Positions 44,089 through 57,695 of a stretch of 64,000 nt of DNA are shown here, piece after piece (within the stretch, counting starts at the first letter, position 1; every line of letters starts with the position of its first letter). The DNA lies in the NCBI GenBank assembly GCA_964016875.1, contig OZ024720.1, positions 38,035,106-38,099,105 on the forward strand, in the 5' to 3' direction. The DNA is from Fallopia convolvulus (lineage: Eukaryota > Streptophyta > Magnoliopsida > Caryophyllales > Polygonaceae). The translations under genes and the position numbers were made by a program. The notes below the pieces were generated by a model that worked only from the letters and a program-made list of their open reading frames with translations, was not told the DNA's origin and did not search any database.

Positions 44089-46029
44089 TTAGTGTTTTGA
44101 GACCGAGGCAAGATGACTCTTGCCCGGTCCCTTGCAAGGGAAAATATTCTCATTTAAAACATATTCAGCGATGTTGATATTATGAGTGGTTTGAGAATTG
44201 GAGTTCCTTTGGTGATTAGCATGATGTTTTTGTTTGTTTAGGAACTCACGGTTTCTAAGGGTTTGGGCTCTCTTCTTAGGACATGCTTCCTTGTAGTGCC
44301 CATGAGCACCACAGTTCCAGCACGTCTTATAGTATTCTCCCAGGTAGTACTTTGGGTGTGGTCTCTGGATTCTGTTCCTATCCATGGTTTCCTTATTCTA
44401 CACCCGTGACCCGTTTCCCTTAGCAATTTGGACATAAAGTCTATGTCCAGTGTTCCCAGTGTAATAATCTTTCTCACCACCTTTCCCACTTTCTAGGACC
44501 CTGATTTTCTCCTCGAGATGAGCATTTTTCTGTTTCTCACATTGGAGTTCAAAGGCCCTACACTCATGGATTTCATGTTCACTCAAGGGTGACTTCCTGT
44601 TCTTTGAGCTCTCAATTTTGTATCCTATGTCGTGTTTGGCTGGGACAAACTTGATTTTGGAACTAGAGGCTTCAAGATGTTCGCGAGTCTTACTCAGATT
44701 TTGTAAGAGAGTGTTCTCATCCTTTTCTAGATTTTTGATTTCATTTTCTAGATCTACGATGTGAGACACATGGGACTTAAGTTTTTCGAGAAGGGATATG
44801 CAGTTGGGACAGGGTTCAAGACCGACTAATTGAGCATTTATGTGTTCCTGTTTTTCCAACTTGTTTTGCGATTTTATATTATCTTTGACAAGACATGAAA
44901 GAATATTCAACAGCTCAGATTTTTCATAGTTATTTAGAGAATCAACAACAGTTTCAGTGGTTACCTCAATGGGTTGTTCCCCAGTGGTTTCACCTATGGC
45001 CATTCCACACATGTCTGGGAGTTCCCATGACTCGGGATCTTCGTCTTCATCATTGCTCCAGGTGGCGATGTAGGCCTTTTTTCCTTGCTTCCGGCCGTTA
45101 GTTCCCTGTGGGCATTCCTTAGCAAAGTGTCCTTTCTTGTTGAACTTGTAACATGTGACATCCGCGAGGTCCTTCTCTGCGGGTTTTCTTTGGGAACTCT
45201 GTCCTTTTCCCCAGTTCCCACGGTTCCTTTGAAGCTTCCCTTTGTAGAAGTTCCGAAGAGCCTTTGTTACGAGAACTAGCTCCTTATCCTCTTCTTCTTC
45301 GCAGTCTTCGTGTTGTTCTTGATTTGATTTGAGCATCTTCTCGATTTTGAGTGCGATCCCTCGATGTGCTCGAGTCTGTTCCTTATCATCGATCTTTCTC
45401 TTCTCGTGTCCCACTAGCTTTCCAAACACTTGATGGAGCATGAGAGTTCTATTTTCTGGATTCGCTTTGAACATTGTTCTCTCGTTTGCCCATTCTCCAG
45501 TTAGTCCGTTGAAGAGTTGTTGGACCTTCATCTTATGGGTGATTTCCTCTTTGGTGATCCCCAAGCCTTCCATTTTGGTGCAAAGTCCTTCAAATCAGGA
45601 CTGATAGCTATCGACAGACTCTCCCATCTCCATTTGGAAGTTGTAGAACTCCCTTTTTGCATTCATCTGAAGATCGTCTCGGAGATCTGAGTTCCCAACG
45701 TGCATTTGTTGGATGGCTTCCCACATTTCCTTAGCTGTGTCAAGATTTGCTACCCCGTCACAGTCTTGTACGCACATGGACCTCTTCAGGTACTGTTTGG
45801 CCTTGTAGTTTGCCTCCATACACTTATATTCGTTGGGTTCCTATTTGGTGAGGTCGTTGACTATAGCTGGATCAATTTCGAAGTTTCCTCTCTCGATAAC
45901 ACACCAGGCTTGGTAGTCCTGGCCACGCATCCAATCCTTCATGTCGCGTTGCCAGCTTTCGAATCTTCCTGTAATAAGCCTTGGCGGCTTACTAGTGTTG
46001 TTCCCCACCTGAGTAAGTTCCTGAGCCAT
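44089..46029 (-). pseudogene. gag: Gag, SIRE-like copia, multiple in-frame stops
   Basis: Start MAQELTQVGNNTSKPP at 46029, about 40 bp after the primer site. One frame throughout, with stops at 45841, 45595 and 44398. The N-terminal GAG domain has PRLITGRFESWQRDMKDWM, TAKEMWEAIQQMH, KREFYNFQMEMGESVDSY and LFNGLTGEW. The first zinc knuckle reads CYKFNKKGHFAKEC, with the second cysteine replaced by phenylalanine. A coiled-coil-rich middle follows (about 44640-44900), then a second, intact knuckle CWNCGAHGHYKEAC near 44330. The long gag with two separated knuckles fits the SIRE/Maximus type. At least one stop can be explained by C-to-T change at an Arg codon. Confidence 0.9.
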
Positions 46030-46068
46030 TTGATACCTACGATGTTAACACAAATCTAGAGCAAACCC

Positions 46069-46080
46069 GCTCTGATACCA
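46069..46080 (-). promoter_or_regulatory. Primer-binding site, initiator tRNA-Met-like
   Basis: The minus strand reads TGGTATCAGAGC two bases inside the 5' LTR end, the standard copia primer site. Confidence 0.9.
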
Positions 46081-46082
46081 AT

Positions 46083-47149
46083 TGTTGGATCGTAAACCGT
46101 TAGCAAGGAGCTTGGGAACTGGCTGTTAAGCTGTTCCTAAGGCAGCGGAAGTAAATTAAGCGCAAGTATTAAAAGCAGTAAAGAACGCAGTTCCCTTATA
46201 GAGGAACCCCACTACAACCAACTAGTTGTATGGGTAAACCTCTACCTCCGCTTGGAGGATTTTGAATGACTTACTTATATTGATTGCTTTGTTCCTTAGT
46301 TACAACAGCCGGATTCACACTTCTCTGTTCCTACGAGTTCTTCCTAACTCTAGCAACACTAGCAAATCCTCTCAACTGAGTTCCTAAGCTCAGAACAACA
46401 ACATACAAATAACTCAAACCTTACACCGACTTCTCAGTTCCCTTGCCCCTAGGAATTTCGACTTCACCGTCGTCGAGATCACACACTCGCCGGCGGGGAC
46501 TTCTCTTCTTTTTCTTTCTTTTCTCTGATGTGGGTGTTTGTGAGTTCTGGGAGAAGTACTCAGTCCGAGTACTGTTCATTTGGCTTTATAGTCCAGGTGA
46601 GCTTGGGCAGTCGCATCTTTCAACTGTGTCCAAAATGCCCTTTGCTTGATGCCCAAGTTATACTTTCTTCACATGTGACTTTGGTTTGAACTAGGTCAAC
46701 TTCTTGAATCAATCGGACCGTTGGATGAAGCGTGACAGTCTTACCCTCAAACTGTTCCTTCGGGCTGTCCAAGACAGAATCCCGCGATCTGCGCTGAACG
46801 GTCGTTGTCCTCACATGTGAGTTCCCATGTCATAGGAACTGTCTTGTTCAGTTTCCTTGATGGAAAGTTGGAAACTCTTCATCGTTGTAAGCTTGTGTTC
46901 TGTTGATCACTCCTGGAAGTTCCCACTGCATGGGAATTTTACTCTTCAAAGTTCCCTTGATGGAAACTCTGCATTGTAAGCTTTCTGTGGCTTTTGGTCA
47001 TTCATGGGAGTTCTTGGTTGTAGCTGCGTTCCTTAGAAATACTTGAACAAACCTCATTAGTTCCTCATGGTGTTTGTCATTATCAAAACTCAGAGAATGG
47101 CATCGTTGATCCGTTGTTTAGAACCAGAGGTCCCAACAACGTCCCAACA
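46083..47149 (-). repeat. 5' LTR of copia element
   Basis: 1067 bp with ends TGTTGG and CCCAACA on the plus strand; TATA box on the minus strand at 46590-46584. GTTCCC words recur throughout. Followed by the target duplication CAAGT. Confidence 0.94.
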
Positions 47150-50100
47150 CAAGTGTTCAATGAAATGTCCACGTAAATGTCACACCTAATTGTGGCATTC
47201 GGTTTCTAGGTTTGAACCTATTCTCTTATTCTATCGGACTTGATTGAAAAGTGTTGAATGTTCATATTGGTTTGATACTATCCTCATTCTTTGTGCTTAT
47301 GCATAGGTTTCTTTAAAGTTCACTTGTTTTTTATCTCCTTTTGCCTTTAAAATGACTTCTGATCTAACATTGCACGCCAAGTGTTTGATGAAATGTCCAC
47401 GTAAATGTCACTCCTAATTGTGGCATTCGGTTTCTAGGTTCGAACTTATGCTCTTATTCGATCGATCTTGATGTTGTAGTGCATAATGTCACTGTTTGCT
47501 TTATACTATCCTCATTCTTTATGCTTATGCCTAGATGTCTTTAAAGTTCACTTGTTTTTTCTCGTTTTGTTTTTAAAATGATTTGTGATCCTATATTGCA
47601 CGCCAAAAGTTCGATGCAATGTCAATGTAAATGTCACTCCTAATTTTGGCATTCGATTTCTAGGTACGAATATATGCTCTTATTCGATCGACCTTAATTT
47701 TGTAGTGCAGAATGTGCTTATTTGCTTGATACTATACTCATTCTTTATGCTTATGCCTAGATTTCTTTAAAGTTCACTTGTTTTTTCTCCTTTTGCTTAT
47801 AAAATGTCTTGTGATCTAACATTGCACGCCAAGTGTTCAATGAAATGTCCAAGTAAATGTCACTTGTAATTTTGGTATTCGGTTTCTAGGTTCGTATTTA
47901 TGCTCATATTCTATCGGTCTTGATTTTGTAGTGCATAATGTCATTATTTAATGATACTATCCTCATTCTTTATGTTTATTCCTAGATGTCTTTAAAGTTC
48001 ACTTGGTTTTTCTCCTTTTTCCTTTAAAATGACTTGTGATCTAACATTGCACGCCAAGTGCTCGATGAAATTTCCATGTAAATGTCACTCCTAATTGTGG
48101 CATTTTGTTTCTAGGTTCGAATTTATGCTTTTATTCGATACGTCTTGATTTTGTAGTGTAGAATGTGCATATTAGTTTGATACTATCCTCATTCTTTGTG
48201 CTTATGCCTAGATGTTTTTAAAGTTCACTTGTTTTTCTCCTTTTGCTTATAAAATGACTTGTGCTCTAACATTGCACGTCAAGTGTTTAATGAAATGTGC
48301 ACGTAAATGTTACTCCTAACTGAGGCATTCAATTTCAAGGATCGAATTTATGCTCTTATTCTATCGATCTTGATTTTATAGTGTAGAAGGTGCTTATTGG
48401 CTTCATAATATCCTCATTCTTTGTGCTTATGCATAGATATCTTTGAAGTTCACTTGTTTTTTCTAGTTTTGATTTTAGAATGACTTGTGATCTAATATTG
48501 CATGCCAAGTGTTCGATGCAATATCCATGTAAATGTCACTCGTAATTGTGGCATTCGGTTTCTAGGTTTGAATTTATGCTTTTATTCGATACGTCTTGAT
48601 TTTGTAGTGAAGAATGAGCTTATTGGCTTCATACTATCCTCATTCTTTGTGCTTATGCCTAGATGTCTTTAAAGTTCACTTGTTTTTTCTCCTTTTTCCT
48701 TTAAAATGACTTGTGATCCAACATTGCACGCCAAAAGTTCGATGCAATGTTCATGTAAATGTCACTCCTAAATGTGGCATTTAGTTTCTAGGGTAGATTT
48801 TTGTTCTTATTCGATCGGTCTTGATTTTGTGGTGCAGAGTGAGCTTATTTGCTTGATACTATACTCATTCTTTATGCTTATGCCTAGATTTCTTTAAAGT
48901 TCACTTATTTTTTCTCCTTTTGCTTATCAAATGTCTTGTGATCTAACATTGCAAGCCAAGTGTTCAATGAAATGTCCAGGGAAATGTCATTCCTAATTTT
49001 TGCATTCAGTTTCTAGGTTTGAATTTATGCTCATATTCTATCGGTTTTGATTTTGTAGTGCATAATGTCATTTTTTTTTGATACTATACTCATTCTTTAT
49101 GTTTATTCCTAGATGTCATTAAAGTTCACTCTTTTTTCTCCTTTTGCCTTTAAAACGACTTGTGATCTAATACTCTATGCCAAGTGTTCGATGAAATGTC
49201 CATGTAAATGTCACTCCTAAATGTGGCATTCGGTTTCCAGGTTTGAATTTATGCATTTATTCGATACGTCTTAATTTTGTAGTGCAAAATGTGTTTATTG
49301 GCTTGATACTATCCTCATTCTTTGTGTTTATGCCTAGATGTGTTTAAAGATCACTTGTTTTTTCTCCTTTTGCCTTTAAAATGACTGGTCATCTAACATT
49401 GCACGTCAAGTGTTCCACAAAATGTCCATGTAAATGTTACTCCTAAATGTGGCATTCGGTTTCTTGGTTTGAATTTATGCTTTTATTCGATACGTCTTGA
49501 TTTTGTAGTGCAGAATGTGCTTATTGGCTTGAAAATGTCCTCATTCTTTATACTTATGCCTAGAATGTCTTTACATATCACTTGTTTTTTCTTCTTTTTC
49601 CTTTAAAATGACTAGTGATCTAACATTGCACGCCACGTGTTCGATGAAATATCCATGTAAATTTCACTCCTAATTGTGTCATTCGGGTTCTAGGTTCGAA
49701 TTTATGCTCTTATTCGATCCTTGTTGATACTATCCTCATTCTTGATTCTTATGCGTAGATGTCTTTAAAGTTCACTTGTTTTTTCTACTTTTGCCTTTAA
49801 AATGACTTGTGATCTAATATTCTATGCCAAGTGTTCGATGAAATGTCCATGTAAATGTCACTCCTAAATGTGGCATTTGGTTTCCAGGTTCGAATTTATG
49901 CTTTTATTCGTTACGTCTTAATTTTATAGTGCAGAATGTGCTTATTTGCTTGATACTATCCTCATTCTTTATGCTTATGCGTAGATGTCTTTAAAGATCA
50001 CTTCTTTTTTCTCCTTCTGCCTTTAAAATTACTTTTGATCTAACATTGCACGCCATGTGTTCAATGAAATGTCCATGTAAATGTCACTCCTAAATGTGGC

Positions 50101-53100
50101 ATTCGGTTTCTTGGTTCGAATTTATGCTTTTATTCGATACGTCTTTATTTTGTGGTGCAGAATGTGCTTATTGGCTTGACACTATCCTCATACTTTATGC
50201 TTATGCCTAGAATGTCTTTACAGATCACTTGTTTTTTCTCGTTTTTCCTTTAAAATGACTAGTGATCTAACATTGCACGCCACGTGTTCGATGAAATGTC
50301 CATGTAAATTTCACTCCTAATTGTGTCATTCGGTTTCTAGGTTCGAATTTATGCTCTTAATCGATACTTGTTGATTTTGTAGTGCAGAATGTGCTTATTG
50401 GCGTGATACTATCCTAATTCTTGATTCTTATGCGTAGATGTCTTTAAAGTTCATTTGTTTTTTCTCCTTTTGCCTTAAAAATGACATGTGATCTAGCATT
50501 GCACTACAAGTATTTGATAAAATGTCCATGTAAATGTCACTCCTAAATGTGGCATTCAGTTTCCAGGTTCGAATTTATGCTTTTATTCGTTACGTCTTAA
50601 TTTTGTAGTGCAGAATGTGTTTATTGGCTTGATACTATCCTCATTCTTTGTGCTTATGCCTAGATGAGTTTAATGATCACTTGCTTTTTCTCCTTTTGCC
50701 TTTAAAATGACTTGTGATCTAACATTGCACGCCAAGTGTTCGATGAAATGTCCAAGTAAATATAGGTCCTAAAATTGGCATTCGGTTTGTAGGTTCGAAT
50801 TTATGTCTTTATTCGATCGGTCTTGATTATGTAGTGTAGAATGTGCTTATTGGCATGATATTATCCTCATTCTTTATGCTTATGCCTAGATGTCTTTAAA
50901 GTTCACTTGTTTTTTCTCCTTTTACCTTTAAAATGACGTGAGATCTAACATTGCACGCTAAGTGTTCGATGAAATGTCCATGTAAATGTCAATTCTAAAA
51001 GTGGCATTCGGTTTCTAGGTTCAAATTTGTGCTTTTATTCGATCAGTCTTGATTTTGTAGTGTAGAATGTGCATATTGGCTAGATACTAACCTCATTTTG
51101 TATGCTTATGCCTTAAGTCTTTAAAGGTCACTTGATTTTTCTCCTATTTCCTATAAAACGTCTTGTGATCTAACATTGTACGCCAAGGGTTCGATGAAAT
51201 GTCCATGTAAATGTGAATCCTAAAAGTTGCATTCGGTTTCTAGGTTCGAATTTATGCTTTTATTCGACCGGTCTTGATTTTGTAGTGTAGAATTTGTTGA
51301 TTTGCTTGATACTATCCTCATTCCTTATGCTTATGCCTAGATGTCTTAAGTTCATTTGTTTTTTTCTCCTTTTGCCTTTAAAATTACTTGTGATCTAACA
51401 TTGCAAGCCAAGTGTTTGATGAAATGTCCATCAAATGTCAATCCTAAAAGTGGCATTCGGTTTCTAGTTTCGAATTTATGCTTTTATTCGATCGGTCTTG
51501 ATTTTGTAGTGTAGAATGTGCTTATTGGCTTGATACTATCCTCATTCTTTATGCTTATGCCTAGATGTCGTTAAAATTCACTTGTTTTTTCACCTTTTGC
51601 CTTGAAAAGGACTTTGTGACCCAACATTGCACGCCAAGTGTTGGATGAAATGTCCGTGATTCTTATGCATAGATGTCTTTAAAGTTCTATTGTATTTTCT
51701 CTTCTTGCCTTTAAAATGACTTGTGATCTAATATTCTATGCCAAGTGTTCAATGAAATTTCCATGTAAATGTCACTACTAAATGTGGCATTCAGTTCCCA
51801 GGTTCGAATTTATGCTTTTATTCGATCGGTCTTGATTTTGTAGCGTTCAATGTGCTTATTGGCTTCATACTATCCTCATTCTTTATGTTTATGACAAGAT
51901 GTCGTAACAGATCACTTTTTTTTTCTCCTTTTGCCTTTAAAATGACTAGTGATCTAACAGTGCACGCCAAATGTTCAATGAAATGTACATGTAAATGTCA
52001 CTCCTAAATGTAGCATTCGGTTTCTTTGTTCGAATTTATGCTTTTATTCGATACGTCTTGATTTTGTAGGGTAGAATGTGCTTATTGGCTTGACACTATC
52101 CTCATTCTTTATGGTTACGCCTAGAATGTCCTTAAAGATCACTTCTTTTTTCTCCGTCTTCCTTTAAAAACACTAGTGATCTAACATTGCACGCCACGTG
52201 TTCGATGAAATGTCCATGTAAATTTCACTCCTAATTGTGTCATTCGTTTTGTAAGTTCGAATTTATGCTCTTATTCGATCCTTGTTGATTTTGTAGTGCA
52301 GAATGTGCTTATTGGCTTGATACTATCCTCAATCTTGATTCTTATGCGTAGATGTCTTTAAAGTTCACTTGTTTTTTCTCCTTTTGCCTTTAAAATGACT
52401 GTTGATCTAATATTCTATGCCAAGTGTTCGATGAAATGTCCTTGTAAATGTCACTCCTAAATGTGGCATTCGGTTTCCAGGTTCGAATTTATACTTTTAT
52501 ACGTTACGTCTTAATTTTTTAGTGCGGAATGTGCTTATTTGCTTGATACTATCCTCATTCTATATGCTTCTTCGTAGATGTCTTTAAAGATCACTTCTTT
52601 TTTCTCCTTTTGCTTTTAAAATTACTTGTGATCTAACATTGCATGCCAAGTGGTCGATGAAATGTCCATGTAAATGTCACTCCTAAAAGTGGAATTAGGT
52701 TTCTAGGTTCGAATTTATGCTTTTATTCGATCGGTCTTGATTTTGTAGTGCAGAATGTGCTTATTGGCTTGATACTAACTTCAAACTTTATGCTTATGCC
52801 TAGACGTTTTCAAAGTTCATTTGTTTTTTCTCCTTTTGCCTTAAAAATGAGATGTGATCTAGCATTGGACTACAAGTGTTCGATGAAATGCGCAAGTAAA
52901 TATAGCTCCTAAAATTGGCATTCGGTTTGTAGGTTCGAATTTATGACTTTATTCCATCGGTCTTGATTTTGTAGTGTAGAATGTGCTTATTGGCATGATA
53001 TTATTCTCATTCTTTATGCTTATGCCTAGATGTCGTTAAAGTTCACATGTTTTTTCTCCTATTACCTTTAAAATGTCATGTGATCTAACATTGTACGCCA

Positions 53101-56100
53101 AGTGTTCGATGAAATGTCTATGTAAATGTGAATCCTAAAAGTTGCATTCGGTTTCTAGGTTCGAATTTATGCTTTTATTCGATCGGTCTTGCTTTTGTAG
53201 CGTAGAACGTGCTTATTGGCTTCATACTATCCTCATTCTTTATGCTTATGCCTAAATGTCGTTAAAGTTCACTTGTTTTTTAACCATTTGCCTTTAAAAA
53301 GACTTTGTGACCTAACATTGCATGCCAAGTGTTGTTTGAAATGTCGATGTAAATGACACTCCTAAATGTGGCATTCGGTTTCTATGTTCGAATTTATGAT
53401 TTTATTCGATCGGTCTTGATTTTGTAATGAAAAATTTGCTTATTTGCTTGATACTATCCTCATTCTTTATGCTTATGCCTTGATGTCTTTAAAGTTCACA
53501 TGTTTTTTCTCCTTTTGCCTTTAAAATGACTTGTGATCTAAGATTGCACGCAAAGTGTTTGATGAAATGTCCATGAAAATGTCAATCCTAAAAGTGGTAT
53601 TCGTTTTCTAGGTTCGAATTTATACTTTTATTGTATTGGACTTGATTTTGTAGTGTAGAATGTGCTTATTGGCTTGATGCTATCCTTATTCTTTATGCAT
53701 ATGACTAGATATCCTTAAAGTTCACTTGTTTTTTCTCCTTTTTCCTTTAAAATGACATGTGATCTAACATTGCACGACAAGTTTTCGATGAAATGTCCAT
53801 GTTAAAGTCAATCCTAAAATTGGCATTCGTTTTCTAGGTTCGAGTTTATGCTTATATTCGATCGTTCTTAATTTTGTAGTGTAGATTGTGCTTATTGGCT
53901 TGATATTATCCTCATTCTTTATGCTTAAGCTTAGATGTCTTTAAAGTTCACTGGTTTTTTCTCATTTTGCCTTTAAAATGACAAATGATCTAACATTGCA
54001 CGCCATGTGTTCGATGAAATGTCCTTGTAAATGTCAATCCTAAAATTGGCATTCGTTTTCTTGGTTCGAGTTTATGCTTATATTCGATCGTTCTTAATTT
54101 TGTAGTGTAGATTGTGCTTATTGGCTTGATACTATCCTCATTCTTTATGCTTAACCTTAGATGTCTTTAAAGTTCACCTGTTTTTTCTCATTTTGCCTTT
54201 AAAATGACAAATGATCTAACATTGCACGCCATGTGTTCGATAAAATGTCCTTGTAAATGTCAATCCTAAAAGTCGCATTCGGTTCTATGTTTGAATTTAT
54301 GCTTTTATTCGATCAGTCATGATTTTGTAGCGTAGAATGTGCTTATTGGCTTGATATTATCCTCATTCTTTATGTTTATGCCCAAATGTTGTTAAAGTTC
54401 ACTTCTTTTTTCTCCTTTTGCCTTTAAAATGACTTGTGATCTAACATTGCATGTCAAATGTTCGGTGAAATGTCCATGTAAATATCACTCCGAAATGGAG
54501 CATTCAGTTTCTAGGTTTGAATTCAAGATTTTATTCGATCGGTCTTGATTTTGTAGTGCAGAATTTGCTTATTGGATTGATACCATCCTCATTGTTTATG
54601 CTTATGCCTAGATATCTTTAAAGTTCACTTGTTTTTTCTCCTTTTGTCGTTAAAATGAATTCTTATCTAACATGGCACACCAAGTGTTCGATGAAATTTC
54701 AATTTAAATGTTAATCCTTAAAGTGGCATTCGGTTTCTTGGTTCGAGTTTATAGTTTTATTCGATCGGTCTTGATTTTGTTGCGTAGAATGTGCTTATTG
54801 GCTTGATACTATCCTCATTCTTTATGCTTATGCCCAAATGTCGTTAAAGTTCGCTTCTTTTTTCTCCTTTTGTCTTTAAAATGACTTGTGATATAACATT
54901 GCACACTAAGTGTTCGATGAAATGTCCATGTAAATGTTACTCTTAAATGTGGCATTCGGTTTCTTGGTTCGAATTTATGATTTTATTCGATCGGTCTTTA
55001 TTTTGTAGTGCAGAATGTGCTTATTGGCTAGATATTATCCTCATTCATTGCGCTTATTCCTAGATGTCTTTAAAGTTCACTTTTTTTTTCTCCTTTTGCC
55101 TTTAAAATTGCTTTGTGTCAAACATTGCACGCATAGTGTTCGATGAAATGTCCATGTAAATAACACTCCTAATTGTGGCGTTCGGTTTCTAGGTTCGAAT
55201 TTATGATTTTATTCGATCGGCCTTGATTTTGTTGTGTAGAATTTGTTGATTTGCTTGATACTATCCTCATTCCTTATGCTTATGCCTAGATGTCTTAAGT
55301 TCATTTGTTTTTTCTCCTTTTGCCTTTAAAATTACTTGTGATCTAACATTGCACGCCAAGTGTTTGATGAAATGTCCATGTAAATGTCAATCCTAAAAGT
55401 GGCATTCAGTTTTTAGTTTCGAATTTATGCTTTTATACGATCGGTCTAGATTTGGTAGCGTAGAATGTGCTTATTAGCTTGTTACTATCCTTATTCTTTA
55501 TGCTTATGCCTAGATATCTTTAAAGTTCACTTGTTTTTTCTCCTTTTACCTTTAAAATGACTTGTGATCTAACATTGCACGACATGTGTTTAATGAAATG
55601 TCTATGTTAAAGTCAATCCTAAAAGTGGCATTCGATTTCTTGGATAGAGTTAATGCTTTTATTCGATCAGACTTGATTTTGTTGCGTAGAATGTGCTTAT
55701 TGGCTTGATACTATCATCATTCTTTATGCTTATGCCTAGATGTCGTTAATGTTCACATGTTTTTTCTTCTTTTGCCTTTAAAATTGCTTGTGAACTAACA
55801 TTTCACGCCAAGTGTTCAATGAAATGTCCATGTAAATGTCAATCCTAAAAGTGGCATTCGGTTTCTAGTTTCGAATTTATGCTTTTATTCGATCGGTCTT
55901 GATTTTGTAGTGTAGAATGTGCTTATTGGCATGATAATATCCTTTTTCTTTATGCTTATGCCTAGATGTCTTTAAAGTTCACTTGTTTTTTCTCCTTTTG
56001 CCTTTATAAAATGACTTGTAATCTAACATAGCACGCCAAGTGTTTGATGAAATGTCCATGTAAATGTCAATCCTAAAAGTGGCATTCGGTTTCTAGTTTG

Positions 56101-56309
56101 GAAATTATGCTTTTATTCGATCGGTCTTGATTTGGTAGCGTAGAATGTGCTTATTAGCTTGATACTATCCTTATTCTTTATGCTTATCCCCAGATGTCGT
56201 TAAAGTTCACTTGTGATCTAACATTGCACGACATGTGTTTGATTAAATGTCCATGTTAAAGTCAATCCTAAAAGTGGCATTCGATTTCTTGGTTCTAGTT
56301 TATGCTTTT
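47150..56309. repeat. Satellite array 4 (about 40 monomers)
   Basis: The left part (47150 to about 49100) still mixes A, B and C monomer types. From about 49150 on, C-type monomers disappear and A-like monomers dominate. Recurring subtypes are visible: monomers with CTAGTGATCT and CCACGTG at about 49.6, 50.27 and 52.17 kb, and a variant with GAATTTGTTGATTTGCTTG at 51.3 and again at 55.25 kb. Adjacent near-identical monomers lie at about 53.83 and 54.05 kb. Positions 56305-56309 are the CTTTT duplication. Confidence 0.95.
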
Positions 56310-57656
56310 TGACTCGGCTAAAATCGTTGTTGCCAAGATCAAAGATAAATAACCCTAAACTACTAACTAGTATAGCAAGTATGCAAGGGGTCGAACCCAA
56401 GAGAATCGGAATTCTGATCAATCAGTAAAAGCAAAGACAGGGTTTTTGGAAGTTCAGGCAAATAAACAAGCAAGCAAATATTATAAGGGATTTAATCAAT
56501 TGGAAGAAAACAGAGTTCATTCAATCAATTCCACCTTTTTAATCATTCGATCATTGATTCATCCACTTTTCTATTAATTCCCTAGTTAATTCCAATCCTT
56601 ATAAAAGATATCCGCTTGTCCACGGTCCAAGCGAAAGAATGATATGAACAAGAACGCTTAATTCAAATCATGCAAAGTATTAAGGATAGAAGGATATTAA
56701 ATCATGCAATCAAGCTACGAGTCTCATGCATAAAATAACAATCAAACACTCTTTCTCAATTCTAGTCCACGGTCCTAGAAAAGAGTTGTTTCAAGGATAA
56801 ATAAGATTGCACAGACAACAATCAAACCTAATCCAAACAGTAGATCTAAGTCAATCAAACAAGTTGATCAGGCTCATCAAATCAAACATAAATCATATAA
56901 ATAAAACCAAGAGTTTTGATATTAACCAAGGGATAGAAAAGTTACCAGAATCTCACGAAATACATAAAAAGGCTTCCTTGATTAAACAAACTCCAAGGGA
57001 AAATTAGTTCTCCATAATACTGAAAATAAAAACCTAAAAGTAAAAGTATGCTAGAAATTGTGTCTAAATTGTGTGTAATCCTAAAGTGAAACTCGAAACT
57101 AACTTAAATAGTAAAAATAAGTCCGAAACCCTAAGATATTAAAATACTAAAAAGATAAAATAAAACGAGAAAAGTCGGCGCTGAAAATCCAAAATCCGCG
57201 AGCGCGGAATATTTCCGCGGGCGCGGATCTGCTTGATGTCCGAGGCCGCGGATACTCCTCCATCCGCAAGCGCGGAATCCCTTCGATCCACGAGCGCGGA
57301 ATATTTCCGCGGGCGCGGATCCTGCGTTTCAGCATTCTGATGTCAGCTTCGGAGGTAGTTTTGACCCACTTAGAGTTGGAATTTGAACTCGCCGTACAAA
57401 TATGAATTGTAGCTCTTCGAGTTAGATTTCCAATGATACCAAATTTAGCTTCATCCGATCACCGTAGCTCCCGTAATAAGCGTTAAAAGAAAGTGGTGTC
57501 GAAACAACTACAAATCAACACTTATCTTCAAAACTCTTGCAATTCTTCATATCGTGTTTTCGGTCTTCATATGACAATTATATTCAAAACTAACCTAAAC
57601 ACACTCAAATCATACCTAAAATTCAAGAGTTAACCTGTACTAAATAGAGTGTATCA
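56310..57656 (-). repeat. 3' LTR of gag-only element
   Basis: Plus-strand ends TGACTCGG and GTGTATCA; on the minus strand TGATACACTC to CCGAGTCA. 1347 bp. It holds six CCGCGN-type 12-mers at 57196-57318. Confidence 0.94.
57195..57319. repeat. Six 12-mer near-palindromes at 19/24-bp spacing, 3' LTR
   Basis: Sites start at 57196, 57215, 57240, 57264, 57288 and 57307, giving intervals 19, 25, 24, 24 and 19. Consensus CCGCGNGCGCGG with A/T just outside. Compare seven sites in the other LTR. Confidence 0.85.
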
Positions 57657-57695
57657 AATTCCCCCATACTTAAACCTTGCTCGTCCTCGAGTAAG
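57657..57695 (-). promoter_or_regulatory. Terminal polypurine tract cassette, gag-only element
   Basis: The minus strand reads CGAGGACGAGCAAGG, then TTTAAGTATGGGGGAATT, directly abutting the 3' LTR. Confidence 0.85.

Larger units (their letters stand above)
36987..47149 (-). mobile_element. Ty1-copia element, SIRE/Maximus-like, coding-dead, with nested solo LTR
   Basis: Minus-strand order: 5' LTR (46083-47149), initiator-Met-like primer site, gag, PR, INT, RT, RNase H, an extra 3' ORF, polypurine tract, 3' LTR (36987-37874). Target duplication CAAGT at 36982-36986 and 47150-47154. INT before RT is the copia order; two zinc knuckles and the extra 3' ORF suggest SIRE/Maximus. Gag and pol have many in-frame stops, frameshifts and a large INT deletion. 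The two LTRs differ by several deletions (888 and 1067 bp), so this is an older insertion. A Ty3-like solo LTR sits at 39942-40830. Confidence 0.93.

Noticed and set aside
56218..56421. Conserved peptide beginning MIRIPILLGSTPC (also at 40719 and 60254)
   Set aside because: Encoded by the R/U5 part of the gag-only family's LTR; repeated with the LTR, not a gene.
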